NCBI GenBank assembly: GCA_903813345.2
Contig: CAIIXF020000010.1
Span: 25,940,425-26,004,424 of the forward strand
Source of the DNA: Owenia fusiformis
Lineage: Eukaryota; Annelida; Polychaeta; Sabellida; Oweniidae
Length of the DNA stretch: 64,000 nt
Direction of reading: 5' to 3'
Below the pieces are notes generated by a model. That model did not search any database. It was not told the origin of the DNA and was given only the letters and a program-made list of their open reading frames with translations. This document shows positions 22,396-34,302 of this stretch, one piece after another. Numbering within the stretch: the stretch's first letter is position 1; each line of letters begins with the position of its first letter. The position numbers were made by a program, and so were the translations under genes.

Positions 22396-22862
22396 TCTGA
22401 ACCAATAAAAAGTGATCAAGATGTGAATGATTACTAAGTTACTTACAAATAATTCAATTATCGCACTTTTATCACTATGTGAGTTGTCGCGCTGAAGTGA
22501 ATAAATGCCATCTGTTTTCAAATATTATTACTTGTTTCTCTGTGCTAATATTATCGCTTATATTTAAAGATATTTCCACCAATAAAAAAGCAATTTGAAC
22601 CGCGTAAATAGAACTGTAAATCTAGAAAATGTGTCGCGGATAAATTTTGCAGAATTTTATTCCTTTTGTTTTCTACAAGATGGATAGACGACATCTTTGA
22701 ATGAAAAAATCATTTGTATATTTTGCTTGTGCCAATCGAGGGGCCGAATATGCTGTCTATTTCGCTGACAGCATTTTTCACACAATTATTCCCCATGACA
22801 GTTGAAGAAAACTTGCCAAAGGCCACAATATAGCTGGGTATTTTTCCCTAGCACATAATGTA
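22396..22862. other. 5' flank of third receptor
   Basis: Contains the probable splice acceptor just upstream of the start. I see no clear first exon or TATA box. Confidence 0.4.
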
Positions 22863-23635
22863 CACTCCCCTCCATAAGTTTGGCAACCTTAGCTCCCCCA
22901 TTGAACTACGTGTTAAAGCCTCTTAACGTTTGAATTTTTATTTACTTAACCTGCGATGAAATAGCTTATAATATTGATGGAAACATAATTTGACTTTATT
23001 TCCAATACCTTCAAAAAAGCGGTATCGATGGGGAGAACTTTTTGAACACACGTTTCTCTTAAACCAGTCATGAAAAAAATCTAAATATCTATTCAGTAAA
23101 AGATTCAGCAAAAAATATTTTTATATAGAAAATTGAATTGTCTAACTTTTTTGTGTTTAGCTTACTTGATGAATACTAAAGTTACAGCGCTTCAAAGTCA
23201 TTTTTGAAAATCTTTTTTTCGCCTCCTGTGTTATTTCAATGGGAGACTTAAAGACCTATAACTTTGCCGATCCTGGAGAAAGGTATCAATGTTTTGTTAA
23301 ATAAAGTTAACAAATTCAATTGCCTACCTAACTTGTATTTTTGCAAGGACTTGGACAGATGGATATTCTGTCATATGACTTGCGGCAAACCTATCATTTT
23401 CCATTGGTTAACATGGGAATGTCGATTTTCAACAAGTCATCAAATTTATCATCAATTTTGGACCTATTGTAATTGAGAAAAAAATTGCGAAAATTTGGAG
23501 GTATTGAAAATAAAGTCAAATTACGTTTCTATCAATAGTAAAATATTTTCATCGCAGGTTAAGTAAATAAAGATTCAAGAGTAAAGAGGCTTTAACACGG
23601 GGGAGCTAAGGTTGCCAAACTTATGAAGGGGAGTG
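22863..23635. mobile_element. TA-flanked MITE, CACTCCCCTTCATAAG termini
   Basis: Both ends are inverted copies reading CACTCCCCT(C/T)CATAAGTTT, then ggcaacctt, flanked by TA. The inner arms pair over about 100 bases (cttaacctgcgatga / tcgcaggttaag). 773 bp, no transposase; Tc1/mariner target preference. A fragment of the same family lies at 45370-45612. Confidence 0.8.
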
Positions 23636-23958
23636 TATGCTTGGTTCTAATTGTGTGTGTATATTAGCAAATCTTTTGAGCAGAAAATCTTCGTGAACCT
23701 GACTTTGATACAACTGATTTGCGGACTCTTGGATGTTACATAAAATTCTAAATTCCATATATCTTTGGGTACTTTTTGACCATGACTGATATACCTTTCA
23801 AAGTGTTCCAATAAATACGAGTGTTGACTCAAAATGTTTTTAATATCAGGAATGAAACCATCATATTTCCTTGAACATGACATTCTCACAATATAACTGC
23901 TAATTCTTGATATAAATATATCCCGCTGCATGACTGGGAGGTTTGAGATAAACATTAA

Positions 23959-24460
23959 GGCCCCCGTGTAAAGTTTGAAAATATGTTTTTATCATTCATT
24001 AACTATTTTTAATGACTTTAAAAGTTATTTTAGAGATTTTTGAAAACATTTTTAAAGGGAAAAAGTTGTCAGATTTTAAGTTTTCAAATATTAAAATTTC
24101 CCAACATTTTCAAATAAAAGTTGAAATTTTCTTATCATCAAATATCCCAACATACAGTACAAAATACATTATTTTTTACACCAAAAAAGTGGTGTATATG
24201 ATTGAATAAAGGACATATTATTTCAATAATAAAATGTCATACCGAATGTGTCACTTAACTGTTTAGCATATTAAAAATTAAAAAAAATGTTGCACCCTAA
24301 GTGACATCATGGTGCAAAGATTTTTTGAAAAAGATAATCAAATTACTCAATCTAGTGGTCCATGATATGCTAAAATTTTAAAATAATTCAATGTTGATTG
24401 TCTAAATTGGTTGAAAAGAAGAATATATCATATTCATACGTCACACTCACAATTTTGTGA
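23959..24460. mobile_element. Truncated copy of TTAA-flanked repeat family
   Basis: The left end (TTAA then GGCCCCCGTGTAAAG) and several hundred following bases match the element at 38189-38845. The right terminus is missing or too decayed to place. Confidence 0.6.
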
Positions 24461-25387
24461 GTTGTTCTGTTCAATTTTTTGAAATTCTTTGGATTTTTCT
24501 CCATTTGGTCAAAGTTTACACACATTGTACCTCTGAATGTTTGATATGATAACAATGAAGTAAACATGATATGATTAATAAAGGACCTTGCACCTATTTT
24601 CTTTACAGAGGGTATACTGATTGTTTATTTTTTGTATTATAAACGTTATTCGTCGTCATAATTATCTCGTCACTAGGTACAAAAACAATCCGTTTGCATT
24701 CAATTTTAGATGAATCAGTTAATATCTTAATAATGTATAGAAAGAATTAGAATTTCATATCAATTTCATCATATAGATTATGGGGCGGGTATTCTAATCC
24801 CTACGTCCGCCTTAAAATATATTGCTGGTATTTAGAAAGCATATCAAATTGAATGGAAGTAATAAAGAGGATTTGTGGCATTATAAATATTTACCTCATC
24901 TTTTACAGGTGTTTTATTGAAAATATTTCCCGTGTTTATCATTCACGAGAACATAGTAAGTATTGTGATGATCCAACTTAAATGTTTCTATAGCGTTTTA
25001 AAAAAACGATCTTGAAACCAACAAATAGTATTGGACTGTCTAGTAAAATAAAATAAAACAAAATGGAATAAAATAAAGAGCTGTCGTCCAGTTTTAGTTG
25101 GTAAAACACGAGAAATAATCAAAGTGTGTTGGTGATTCCCGGTTTCTATGGTTGATTATGAAACTTATTAATTACTACAACATTATACAAATAGACAGTT
25201 TATATATTTTCAACCATAATTTAAAGGAACATGTAGGTTATCGCAAACAATTTCAAACGATTCTAACTTGAATTATGAATATTTACTGATCATGAACGTG
25301 GGTGTATCTTTTAGATCCATTCATTATCTTCAAGAAAAGTATATATAATGATAATTTAGTTAATCAGACCTAAGTGATATTGAAGGG
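24461..25387. other. No recognisable feature
   Basis: AT-rich intergenic sequence with a short (AAATA)n-like stretch near 25045-25080. No exon seen. Confidence 0.4.
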
Positions 25388-25785
25388 GCAATGGACCAAT
25401 CAACATACTTTTTCAAAAATGTTGACCTTATTTTCACCAAAAATGCAACCTATAATTATATTGTTGAATGCATAATTAGAATGTGCTTTGAGACATGTTC
25501 GATTTCCTAAAAGGAAAATTTGATTGCTCCAGGGACTTTAAAGATATTCAATTTGGATGACAAAAATGAACTGAAACCAATGGATAGCATGAGAGTTTTC
25601 AATGGAGAAATAACATGGGGAACACTTATCTTAATGTAATTAAGTTTTTCTTTCAAGAACTATTTGATACATCAAAATGAAGAATAGTAATGCATTAAAC
25701 ATAGTAAAAAATGATTGCATTTTTGGTGAAAATGGGGTCAACATCTTCAAAATGGGGTCAAAAAGTGTGTTGATGGGTTAATTGC
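25388..25785. mobile_element. MITE with long imperfect terminal repeats
   Basis: The left end (GCAATGGACCAATCAACATA) and the right end (inward GCAATTAACCCATCAACACA) are inverted copies, similar for about 70 bases and sharing tttcaccaaaaatgcaa. About 398 bp; no target duplication resolved. Confidence 0.65.
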
Positions 25786-27710
25786 TAGTTAAATATCTCC
25801 GAGTTTGTTTGACTAACTCTATAAATAGGTGCTTCCCTACAATGTATCTTAACCACAAATATTGTTTTAAATTCTTTAACGGCACATGCTTATAAATATG
25901 AATGATATAATTTGTGATTATTTTACGAAAGTCTATATTGCTGCCAAAGACCTGTTATGGAAAGCGGATGTTAATCGAGCTAGATATAGTGCTTTTTAGA
26001 CCAGATTGCTGATATAATGCATAAATGTTATCTGTAATTTTTTTGTTTTATTAATTGTTCGCATTATTGGATTTAACTTGATTGTTTTCAAGAGACCAAA
26101 ATACAATATATAATATTAATAATCAATAAAGTGATACATATTATCGTTAATTGATTCCATGCCTCCGAGTGTATAGCTACTTTAATGGCATCCCAGCTTT
26201 ACAATGTGCAGATGTTTACGACGTTTACGTTCAAATTTTATTCCGTAACGCAATTTGTGAGTTAGTGACGATGTAATAATGTTAGACATTTCTACTGCAT
26301 AGACATGTCATGCATATAAACAATGTGATGTAAAATACACATGCTCATGCAACTACTCATTTAACTTTTATTCTCATTTTCTCATTGTTAGGTCATCTTT
26401 TCACCTTTTCACCGGCGCCATCACGGCACGAAAAAATACTGTAACTATGTTTTAAGCTTAAAATGTGTCCAAAACATCTTCAGGACTGTGTTTGAATATT
26501 TCCATCAAATCGATGATGCTCCGAGGGAACTTATTATTGATAAAGCTGTAATATTTGACACAGAAAAACAAGTTGCTATGCATTAATAAACTAAACAATA
26601 AAAACAACAATTAGAATTTACTCCCGATTCGAGCAATAAATGTTTCTCAACTAAACATTGACCAAATTGATTTAATTTTGTAAATTCTGATATAAAGATC
26701 TAAAGTACTAAAACAGTCAATGCCATAAATATAAAGATTGCTCAAAAAAGATTTAAAGAACAATCGAAATCAAATCAATTTGTTATTGTTATAAAAACAC
26801 CCACTGACCTACTTATCTATTCTATACTTTATTTATTCTATCTTGGTATAGCTAACGAAACGCAAGCTTAAAAAGTAAAGTCCCGAGTGCCAGGATCTCC
26901 GTACCTTGTTCTGAGAAGAAGGTTTTAGTTCCACTGGATCAACAAGTTCTAATTCCTTATATTATTGTTATGTAAGGCTTCATATATTTTCCTTGATTCG
27001 CCTGCGAGTGCGTAAATTAATAAACTGATAAATTCATATCTACTTCTCTGGTTAAAAGCAGTGATAATGACTGTAATATGACGAGAAAATAACTCCAACA
27101 AATGAGCAGAAATTAAAGCCACGAGTTTTTATACAGATGGCCTCGTTAACAGTCCGAAACACGAGTTAGCAATTACCGTTGACTTGGTTATGAATAAACT
27201 TGATTAGCTGTGCATCTTCTTTTCTCTACTGAAACTTACATGCAGCATTTCTGAGAGGATGCTGGCATCTGAGACGCATTCTATTATTTGACGAGCAAAC
27301 TGACAATACCTTGAGTAATAGCAGAGTATTGTGAACCGTAGCAACTGTTACCATAGCAACACCCAATCAGCCCGATAATTGATATAAACATCCACGAAGT
27401 ACAAAAACAGACAATTACTTGAAGATAAAATCCTGGTAATTATTTAATAATAAGGACAATCTCATTTCCAAAAAACTCCTTACAGACTCATAAATTTTTC
27501 TATGTAATGCTTACTAGACCATGGTAAATGCGGAATTGTGGCATTTTCATCTTGACTTGCCTTCTGTAGATTTATCGAGTGTTGAGTCACTTACTGAAGA
27601 TCAAGATAGCTAACTTAGAATAAGTGTCTGGATGTCTCGATTAAGTAAAACATATAAGCATGTTCTTTGCCGGTTAATATTGAAAGACGTATACGTAGAT
27701 ATCTATATCA
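25786..27710. other. Intergenic, nothing recognised
   Basis: Nearly 2 kb of AT-rich sequence with no supported exon, RNA gene or bounded repeat. Confidence 0.4.

Positions 27711-27757
<47 letters not shown>
27711..27757. repeat. (GTT)n microsatellite
   Basis: About 15 uninterrupted TTG/GTT triplets. No flanking coding frame is evident. Confidence 0.9.
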
Positions 27758-27758
<1 letters not shown>

Positions 27759-29665
27759 CGTCGGTTTTTGAAATCGTTACATAGACACACATGTATAGAT
27801 AATGTTGTGGTTGCAATATTGATAATCAAAGATCATGTTGTGATTCTTGTTTATTCTTGACCGGGGAAGGTGTAGATATGTAGTTATTACAAGTTTTTTT
27901 ACCAATTACCAGTTTTTACCCTTGGTAGATTGACACGTCAGTATAGATACAATAGTGACAAATTTTGTTGTTTTGTTGTGTTTTATTAGCAATGCACATG
28001 TTTTGTTCTTTTTCTGTTTAGTTTCACTTCATTAGACGCTGAGCTAAGAATGTCGTTTTTAATATAACTCCAGCAGCATTTCATTAAGAAAAGTGGCACT
28101 TGTCAATGTCGCATTTTCGCAAGATAATTCAGACGGGTTAGATCTTACGTTTTTCTATTTCAAATGCACCTAAACATTATTCATGAATTAATTCATGTTA
28201 ACTCTTTGGAACTTGCAAGAACCGTTACCAAGTTACACTCATTTGAAAAATACTCTTCCCAATAATAAACTTTTAGTGATTTTAATTCAATATAAAGCTG
28301 AGTATCAAACGTACGCTGTAATTATTGCTGCTCCAAAAATAACATGAGAAATGTGTTCGAATTGATTAGACATTTTGATTATTGTTATTGCTTAGTTTTT
28401 ATTTATGTTTTAGGTTAAGTAGGATATTGTACAAACGGATTTGTGGATAAACACAATTAATTTCCCTGAAGACGATGTTTTGCGTAGGTTCGTGAAATAT
28501 TGAGATAAGTTCTACCTAAGGATAATGCAAAAACAACATATTGATGAAAACATATCTAAAAAAGTTCAAATGTTAATTAAATTGAGCAAATTGGATAACA
28601 ATAGGCCCTATCAATATTTTCCTAATCTTAGAATCCTGACGTTTAAACGGGCGTTGTAAGTTGCATAGCAAAATCACCGTGAAAATGTATTTGGACTTTT
28701 CTATCCCTAAACTGAGATAAGATACCTGACTAAAGAAAGACAAGTGAAAATCTCTGAAAATGTATTCATGTGACTTCTAAGTCTAGTCAAGTTATAACAA
28801 TAAATAGGTACATGTAGCTTGCAGCAATGCCTTTACTTTTTCCTAGATCCTCCTTTTCATACCCCTGGCTTTAGATGGACAGTGGCTATGTCCCGTGATC
28901 CCATGATATAAACATTAGTTTGTCAAAACTAAGAATTTCTTAACTGAGTTGGAATCCCTACTTTTGTGTGACGTCATCAAAAGTTGTGTATGAGAGCACA
29001 AAACAAAGTATGGGGTTTCTCATCTTAAAATAAATGTTTAACTTTTGAGAATTCTCCGTTGATCCACCAATTAAGTCATGGGACATTGCCTACCTTCCGA
29101 GAAATTGGTCCGAAAATTCTCTTTGACCCCTGTCTCAGGAATTATGTTAAAACCCATTTAAATCTTGCTTCTCTTTTAATTTCAAATCAAGCAATTTGTC
29201 TGACATTTCTGATAGAGTGTCAGAATGTTTGCCCAAGCCCCCAAAAAAGTAAATTTAATGAACAGTTAAGGGAGGTGAATAATTCTTGTGATTAGATTCA
29301 TGGTGCAGTAACAAACTGCGAAATATAAGTATGTCAACTACAAAATATAGATGGGATCCTGTTCCTTTATGGTTCTTTCTTCATTCCTTATTATAGCGTG
29401 GACACCATACAATCCTAAAGGATTTTCCTTTAATTTTAATACACACATTGATTAATTTAAGGAAATTAAATTATGACCCATTTTTCTGACACTGATATTT
29501 CAAAGTCGGAAAAAGCATTATACGTGTCAATATCACCTTATAAAAGGTCTGATTCGAAGGAATATGGTGGAAAAAATTCGACACAAAATATTATTTATTA
29601 TTAGAGAAAATGGAAGAAACAGTGACAATATCTGATCTTGAATATTTGGTTGAAATCTTAGTTTT
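27758..29665. other. Intergenic, nothing recognised
   Basis: No domain in any frame; the plus-strand frame at 29059-29295 has no recognisable features. A CRE-like TGACGTCA occurs near 28970 in isolation. Confidence 0.4.
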
Positions 29666-30005
29666 TATCAAAGAGATTGATTTATATGGTGATCTCTTTG
29701 TGCTCTTTCCCATATTATCTTATACACAATCGGGGCCAGTAAGCGCCTTTAAAATGGGGGGGACTATAATCACTTGGGGACCATAACTTTTTTCACACCG
29801 GGAGTATTTTGGTCAGTCATAATAAAAATGATAGCAGGACATATGCAGAATCGTAAATGTTAGGTCAAATTTCCACTAAGCCGATGTAAAAGAAATTATG
29901 GTCCCTGAGGATTATGGTCCCCTTTCATTGCGTCCCTTACTAGCCCCGACTGTGTATAAATAATAAGGAAAATAATTGTTATTAGGTCACCATATAAATC
30001 AAGAG
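29666..30005. repeat. Foldback repeat, about 70-base arms
   Basis: The segment about 29670-29745 (tgatttatatggtgat ... cggggccagtaag) is an imperfect inverted copy of 29925-30000. Related sequence, with tttacaccggg and ggtcaccat phrases, recurs just downstream and at 40440-40670. Confidence 0.55.
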
Positions 30006-30710
30006 AGAGTAGGACCAAAATTTGATAGGACCACCTACCCTTTTACACCGGGAGCATTTAGGTCGGTCATAATAAATATGACAACAGGATGCAGAATCGT
30101 AAATGTTAGGTCAAATACCCCTGCGCTAACAGCTCCTTTATGAAAGATCCTGGAAATCTCATACCGTGTAAAATACACTATTGAAATTGCACCGGAGTAA
30201 TGTCTAATGTTTGTCAATATCACAAAAGAAACAAATTACAAATGCACACCTTCCATCGTCAAATTGAAGTATAATTATGGGTTAGTTTAAGCCTTGTACA
30301 ATGGAACATTTCTACAACGCCCGCTAATGGAACAACCAACAAATATGAATGAATGATTTTCTGTCTCATTTACATTCAAGTTTATTGCACAGAAAGGGTT
30401 TTCCAAGCTTATTTCAGTTGGGGGAAAGCTATCCAGTATATTAGGGATACTATTAAGGCAATAGCCCCAACTATTAATTCATTGGACAAATACAATAAGT
30501 AGTTTTCAACCGTGCTGTGTATTGCAAAAAGGTGGGAAAGAAAGGATTGGGAAGGTAGAACTCGTTTCTACATGTATGATTTCACCTATTCCTTCATTCG
30601 ACCCTGTTCTATTTCCCTGATGTCTTTGGAGGTTATTGTACCACCCTGTAATTTCAGGCTGTGGGACTTGGGCACACAGGACGAATTATACTCAACTCAA
30701 ACAACTCCTT
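30006..30710. other. Part of a diverged local duplication
   Basis: The segment around 30180-30300 (accggagtaatgtctaatg ... ttacaaatgcacacctt) is a diverged direct copy of 35590-35700. No gene seen. Confidence 0.45.
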
Positions 30711-30818
30711 AAAGTTAAATTCACACCAACGACGCTTTAATACTGCTTTAAAGCCGCTTTGCACGCCGCTTTAAAGCGCCATCAAAGCGCCGTTAGTGTG
30801 AACTTAGCTTTACAACTA
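30711..30818. repeat. GCGCTTTAAAGC palindromic element, copy 1
   Basis: The ends (TTCACACCAACG...CGTTAGTGTGAA) are inverted copies, and the interior is a series of nested GCGCTTTAAAGCGC palindromes. First of five copies in 3.6 kb. Confidence 0.7.
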
Positions 30819-31047
30819 TGCTCCCAGTTCTGAAAATATGAGTTCTAAACTGATTACATAATAGTATTGCCTTAGTGATTGTTCGTCGTAGACCATAACG
30901 CGCAAAAGCGCATTAATTTCCATTTGTTTGAAAGCTAGTTTTTATTAAATAAACTGTAGCCTTTTGTCATCAGTAATTAAATTACATTATAATTAGAAAA
31001 ATTGGATAACAATAAATGCCAATAGTAATTCAGTTCTCATCAAGTAG

Positions 31048-31135
31048 CTTTAAAGCTAAGTTCACACCAACGGCGCTTTGATGGCGCTTTAAAGTGCCAT
31101 CAAAGCGCCGTTGGTGTGAACTTACATGTAGCTTT
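31048..31135. repeat. GCGCTTTAAAGC palindromic element, copy 2
   Basis: Nearly perfect palindrome: TTCACACCAACGGCGCTTTG on the left and its complement on the right, with a GCGCTTTAAAG core. The shortest and best-preserved copy. Confidence 0.75.
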
Positions 31136-31388
31136 AACAACTAAATGTTCTTGTGACTAAATCAAATATAAAACGTCGCAGTTGTGATCACACTGCCATG
31201 AGCAAAATTATTACAGGGGTGTGATCCTAAATCACGGTTCACCGGTACTACCTGCCATGGGATCGGAGAGATGCCCCAATGAAATAAAGGTTAATTTCAC
31301 AAGAAAAAAATAAGCATACCAATTAGAGTTTGAGACACATGAAAGTGTAAGCATACTGCAGCTGCTATGGTTGTACTATAGTGATATT
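31136..31388. other. Spacer, nothing recognised
   Basis: Short spacer between a palindromic MITE and a mariner element. Confidence 0.4.
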
Positions 31389-31390
31389 TA

Positions 31391-32288
31391 CAAGGGGTGA
31401 TCCAAAAGTATTGGACGCCCCGCTCTAAGTTTGCTATTTTCTAATATATTTACATGAAACTTTCAGATAATAAAGATCAATAAGTTTCACCAGAAAATAA
31501 TATATCATAGCTACTTTTCTAAATATTTTTTAATATCGGGTCCCTACCACCCAGAACGGTATTCAAATATCTGAATATAGCAAATCACGTTACAACTGTT
31601 AATATGGCAAATACTTTAGGCGCAGGTGCACACCTAACACCAGTCATGATATGAGAATTTCAGATTTTCAGTCATCTGTCATCTGCCATCATCATCTTCA
31701 CATATTAAGACCTACTTTTCAACATATTTTCCACGAATTTAAACACAATTTTCGTAACGCTTTACCAATGGATGGAAGACATTTATGAAACCGCCATTGC
31801 TTATGTGATACAAATGCTGCTGGAATGTCACGCTAAACCTCATCCAATGAGTAAAAAACATTTTCTTTTAACCCTCCTTTCAACTTGGAAAAAAGGATGA
31901 AAATCACACGGAGCCATATCTAGACTGTATCGTGCATATGGCAGCTGCTCAAGGTCAATAATAGTGAGAATATCTTGTAGTATTAATATTCTTTGTTCCA
32001 CTTTGAATTCTTTCATGTTTTGCATTTCAGCGGCCATCTTGGAGCAAAAATGAAACAAGTCAAATGGCGGCAACGTTTAAGGCTGAAATTTGCCATGTGT
32101 GAATATCATTCCGGGTGGCAGGGTCCCTATAATAAAACAATCTGAAAGACTACATAAAATATATCATTTCTCCATGAAGCACAAAGTAGTTTCATTGTTG
32201 GTCTTCATTAATTGAAAGTTTTCAAGTAATTTTATCAAAACCCAACAGAATTAGAGCAGGGCATCCAAGACTTTTGCATCTCCCCTCG
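31391..32288 (-). mobile_element. Degenerate mariner element
   Basis: The ends are imperfect inverted repeats: left CAAGGGGTGATCCAAAAGTA, right (inward) CGAGGGGAGATGCAAAAGTC. Both continue into a shared tggacgcccCGCTCTAA-like segment and are flanked by TA. Transposase remnants lie on the minus strand between. At 898 bp it is shorter than the usual 1.3-kb mariner, so it is internally deleted. Confidence 0.85.
31690..32073 (-). pseudogene. Mariner transposase remnant
   Basis: The minus-strand frame from 32073 contains ARYSLDMAPCDFHPFFQVER, the mariner YSPDLAPCDF block whose Asp is the third catalytic acidic residue of the DD34D triad. Farther on, in other frames, pieces such as VKRYENC and IRGKYVEK match the C-terminal end of mariner transposases. 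The frames are broken by frameshifts and stops and the N-terminal DNA-binding region is absent, so it is non-functional. Confidence 0.8.
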
Positions 32289-32307
32289 TATATTGGTTGT
32301 TTTCTTT

Positions 32308-32370
32308 AGGCTTTGCACGCAACATTAAAGCGCCATCAAAGCGCCGTTGGTGTGAACTTAGCTTTAAGAA
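32308..32370. repeat. GCGCTTTAAAGC element, half copy 3
   Basis: The right half of the palindromic family (aagcgccatcaaagcgccg then ttggtgtgaacttagcttt). The left arm is missing. Confidence 0.65.
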
Positions 32371-33009
32371 TCTCACATGCTTCACCTGAGTTTACTTGCC
32401 ATTCCCTGCACGTTGATACAAGATCCTAGTGCCCCTTGCGCAATTTATCATCTCGTATCCTTTCACAGAATGCCACTGGTGACGTCTCACGGAGACATAT
32501 GAAACGAGTGGGATACCGTATGTAGCCGGGTGCACAACCCTAACTCTATATTACAATTTAATAGGTTTTAGACAGTGGATTACTAGCGTGATATATATTC
32601 ATAATATTTCATGGAGAAAACATCTAGGGAGAGATTCCCCTGCATTATTGACAAATCAGATTGTGACCATCCACTCGCGCCTCTGCTGCCCAGGTACATA
32701 GTATCGTTAAAGACGTAATTGGAAACTACACGTAGATTAGTACTTAGACGGATAGAGAAGGTTGGGTTTACATTTCGTCACTAATAGTCTCCATGAACCG
32801 TGTAAAAACTATTTAATGATGTATTAGTCTAAATTAGAACTATAACACTATTTTGTTATTTACTCTCACAGAACAGCGATTATTGTTTGATTGAATGATG
32901 AAGCAGCTTTCAAGAAATGTATGTCTGATTTGACAAATCCTAGTTCTGCTAAACAATATTTCTTAATTTAAGAGCAATTTGTCAACGTTGCAGATTCTCC
33001 ATTCGCGGG
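32371..33009. other. Diverged local duplication
   Basis: The segments around 32460-32530 and 32790-32870 (catgaaccgtgtaaaaacta) match 36250-36300 and 36880-36950, part of the same old segmental duplication as 30180/35590. No gene. Confidence 0.5.
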
Positions 33010-34032
33010 GTTGCAGAATCGTTCCTTTCTAGCTTCAATCGATCATGTAGATATGTGATCTTGCAGACAATCATGTGATCGTAGAACCCTGTGTTCTTGT
33101 AGTCATATATATTAATGTACTCCCCCTTTGAGGAGCCATGTGATCTACATGTAGAAGCCCCTTGTTCTTGTGCCCCTGTGATGACTGAAGTAGTCCTGTA
33201 ATCATGGAGCCCTGTGATCTTGTGGCCCTGTGATCAGGTGATCATGTAGCTCTTTGATTTTTGTAGTCCTGTGATCATGGGGGCGTGTGATCTTGTAGTC
33301 CTGCGAGCATATCATGTATTCCTGTGGTCTTGTAGCTCCGTGACCATATTGCCTAGTGATAATGTAACCGTGTTATCATGTAGCCTTTTGATTATGTAGC
33401 CCTGTTATCCTGGACTCCTGCGATCTTGTAGCCATGTGATCTTGCAACATTGTGATCATGTAGCCTTATGGTCTTGTAACTTCGTCATCCTGCAGCATTG
33501 TGACCATAAAGCCTTCTGATTATGTAGCCTTGTTATCAAGCAGCCCTGTGATCTTGTAGTCTTGTTATCCTGTAACTCTGTGATCATGTAGCCTTATTAC
33601 CCTGTAACCATGTTATCCTGTTACATTTTAATTATGTTGCCTTGTTATTCTGGAGCCCTGAGATCTTGTAGCCCGCCCTGTTATCTTACAGCATTGTAAT
33701 GTGATCTCTCAACTTCGGTACCCTGTAGTTTTTGATCATATAGCCTATGATCATGTAGCCCTGTTATTATGTAGCCTCATGATCATCCTATAGACTTGTT
33801 ATCATATAGCCTTGTGATTTTGTAGTCATGTGATCATGTAGCCCTTGAATCGTATAGCCATGTGATCTTATAATCTTGTTATCCTTTAGGCTTGTGATCT
33901 TGAAACGTTGCTATCCTATATCCTTGTGATTAATAGCCCAGTGATCACATAGCCTTCTCATCCTGCAACCCTATGATATACTAACCTTGGTATCATGAAG
34001 CCCTGAGATCGTCTTACCTTGTATCCTATACT
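33010..34032. repeat. Degenerate minisatellite, TGTGATCATGTAGCC type
   Basis: For about 1 kb a unit of about 15-20 bases such as cctgtgatcatgtagcc or ccttgttatcctgtag recurs dozens of times with variable spacing and many substitutions. There is no spacer/repeat regularity as in CRISPR and no open frame. It looks like an old minisatellite. Confidence 0.85.
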
Positions 34033-34125
34033 GTATGGCGCTTTAAAGCGCCGTGCAAAGCGGCTTTGCACGCGGCTTTAAAGCGCCATCAAAGCTTCGT
34101 TGGTGTGAACCTAGCTTTGATTGAA
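34033..34125. repeat. GCGCTTTAAAGC element, copy 4
   Basis: Nested palindromes (gcgctttaaagcgccg, aaagcggctttgcacgc) ending in ttggtgtgaacctagcttt. The left terminal arm is replaced by the minisatellite, implying insertion into or recombination with it. Confidence 0.65.
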
Positions 34126-34181
34126 GTCGTGTGAATTTGCGAACGTGACTGATGACAGAAAACATCGCACTCGGTAATTAC

Positions 34182-34302
34182 AGCTAAGTTCACACCAACT
34201 GCGCTGATGGCGCTTTAAAGAAGCGTGCAAAGCCGCTTTCAGCTTTACACGTCACATTAAAGCGCTATCAAAGCGCCGTTGGTGTCAACTTAGCTTTACA
34301 AT
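34182..34302. repeat. GCGCTTTAAAGC element, copy 5
   Basis: Complete copy with aagttcacaccaactgcgc on the left and gcgccgttggtgtcaactt on the right. Confidence 0.7.

Noticed and set aside
22396-22521. Longer start for receptor 3 at 22521
   Set aside because: It would add an extra hydrophobic segment absent from the paralogues, and an acceptor-like site lies directly before the Met at 22395.
23647-23955. Minus-strand frame of 102 codons
   Set aside because: Lies between two MITEs, shows no domain and ends at a repeat boundary.
33010-34032. Possible CRISPR-like array
   Set aside because: Units vary in length and sequence with no unique spacers, and the genome is eukaryotic.
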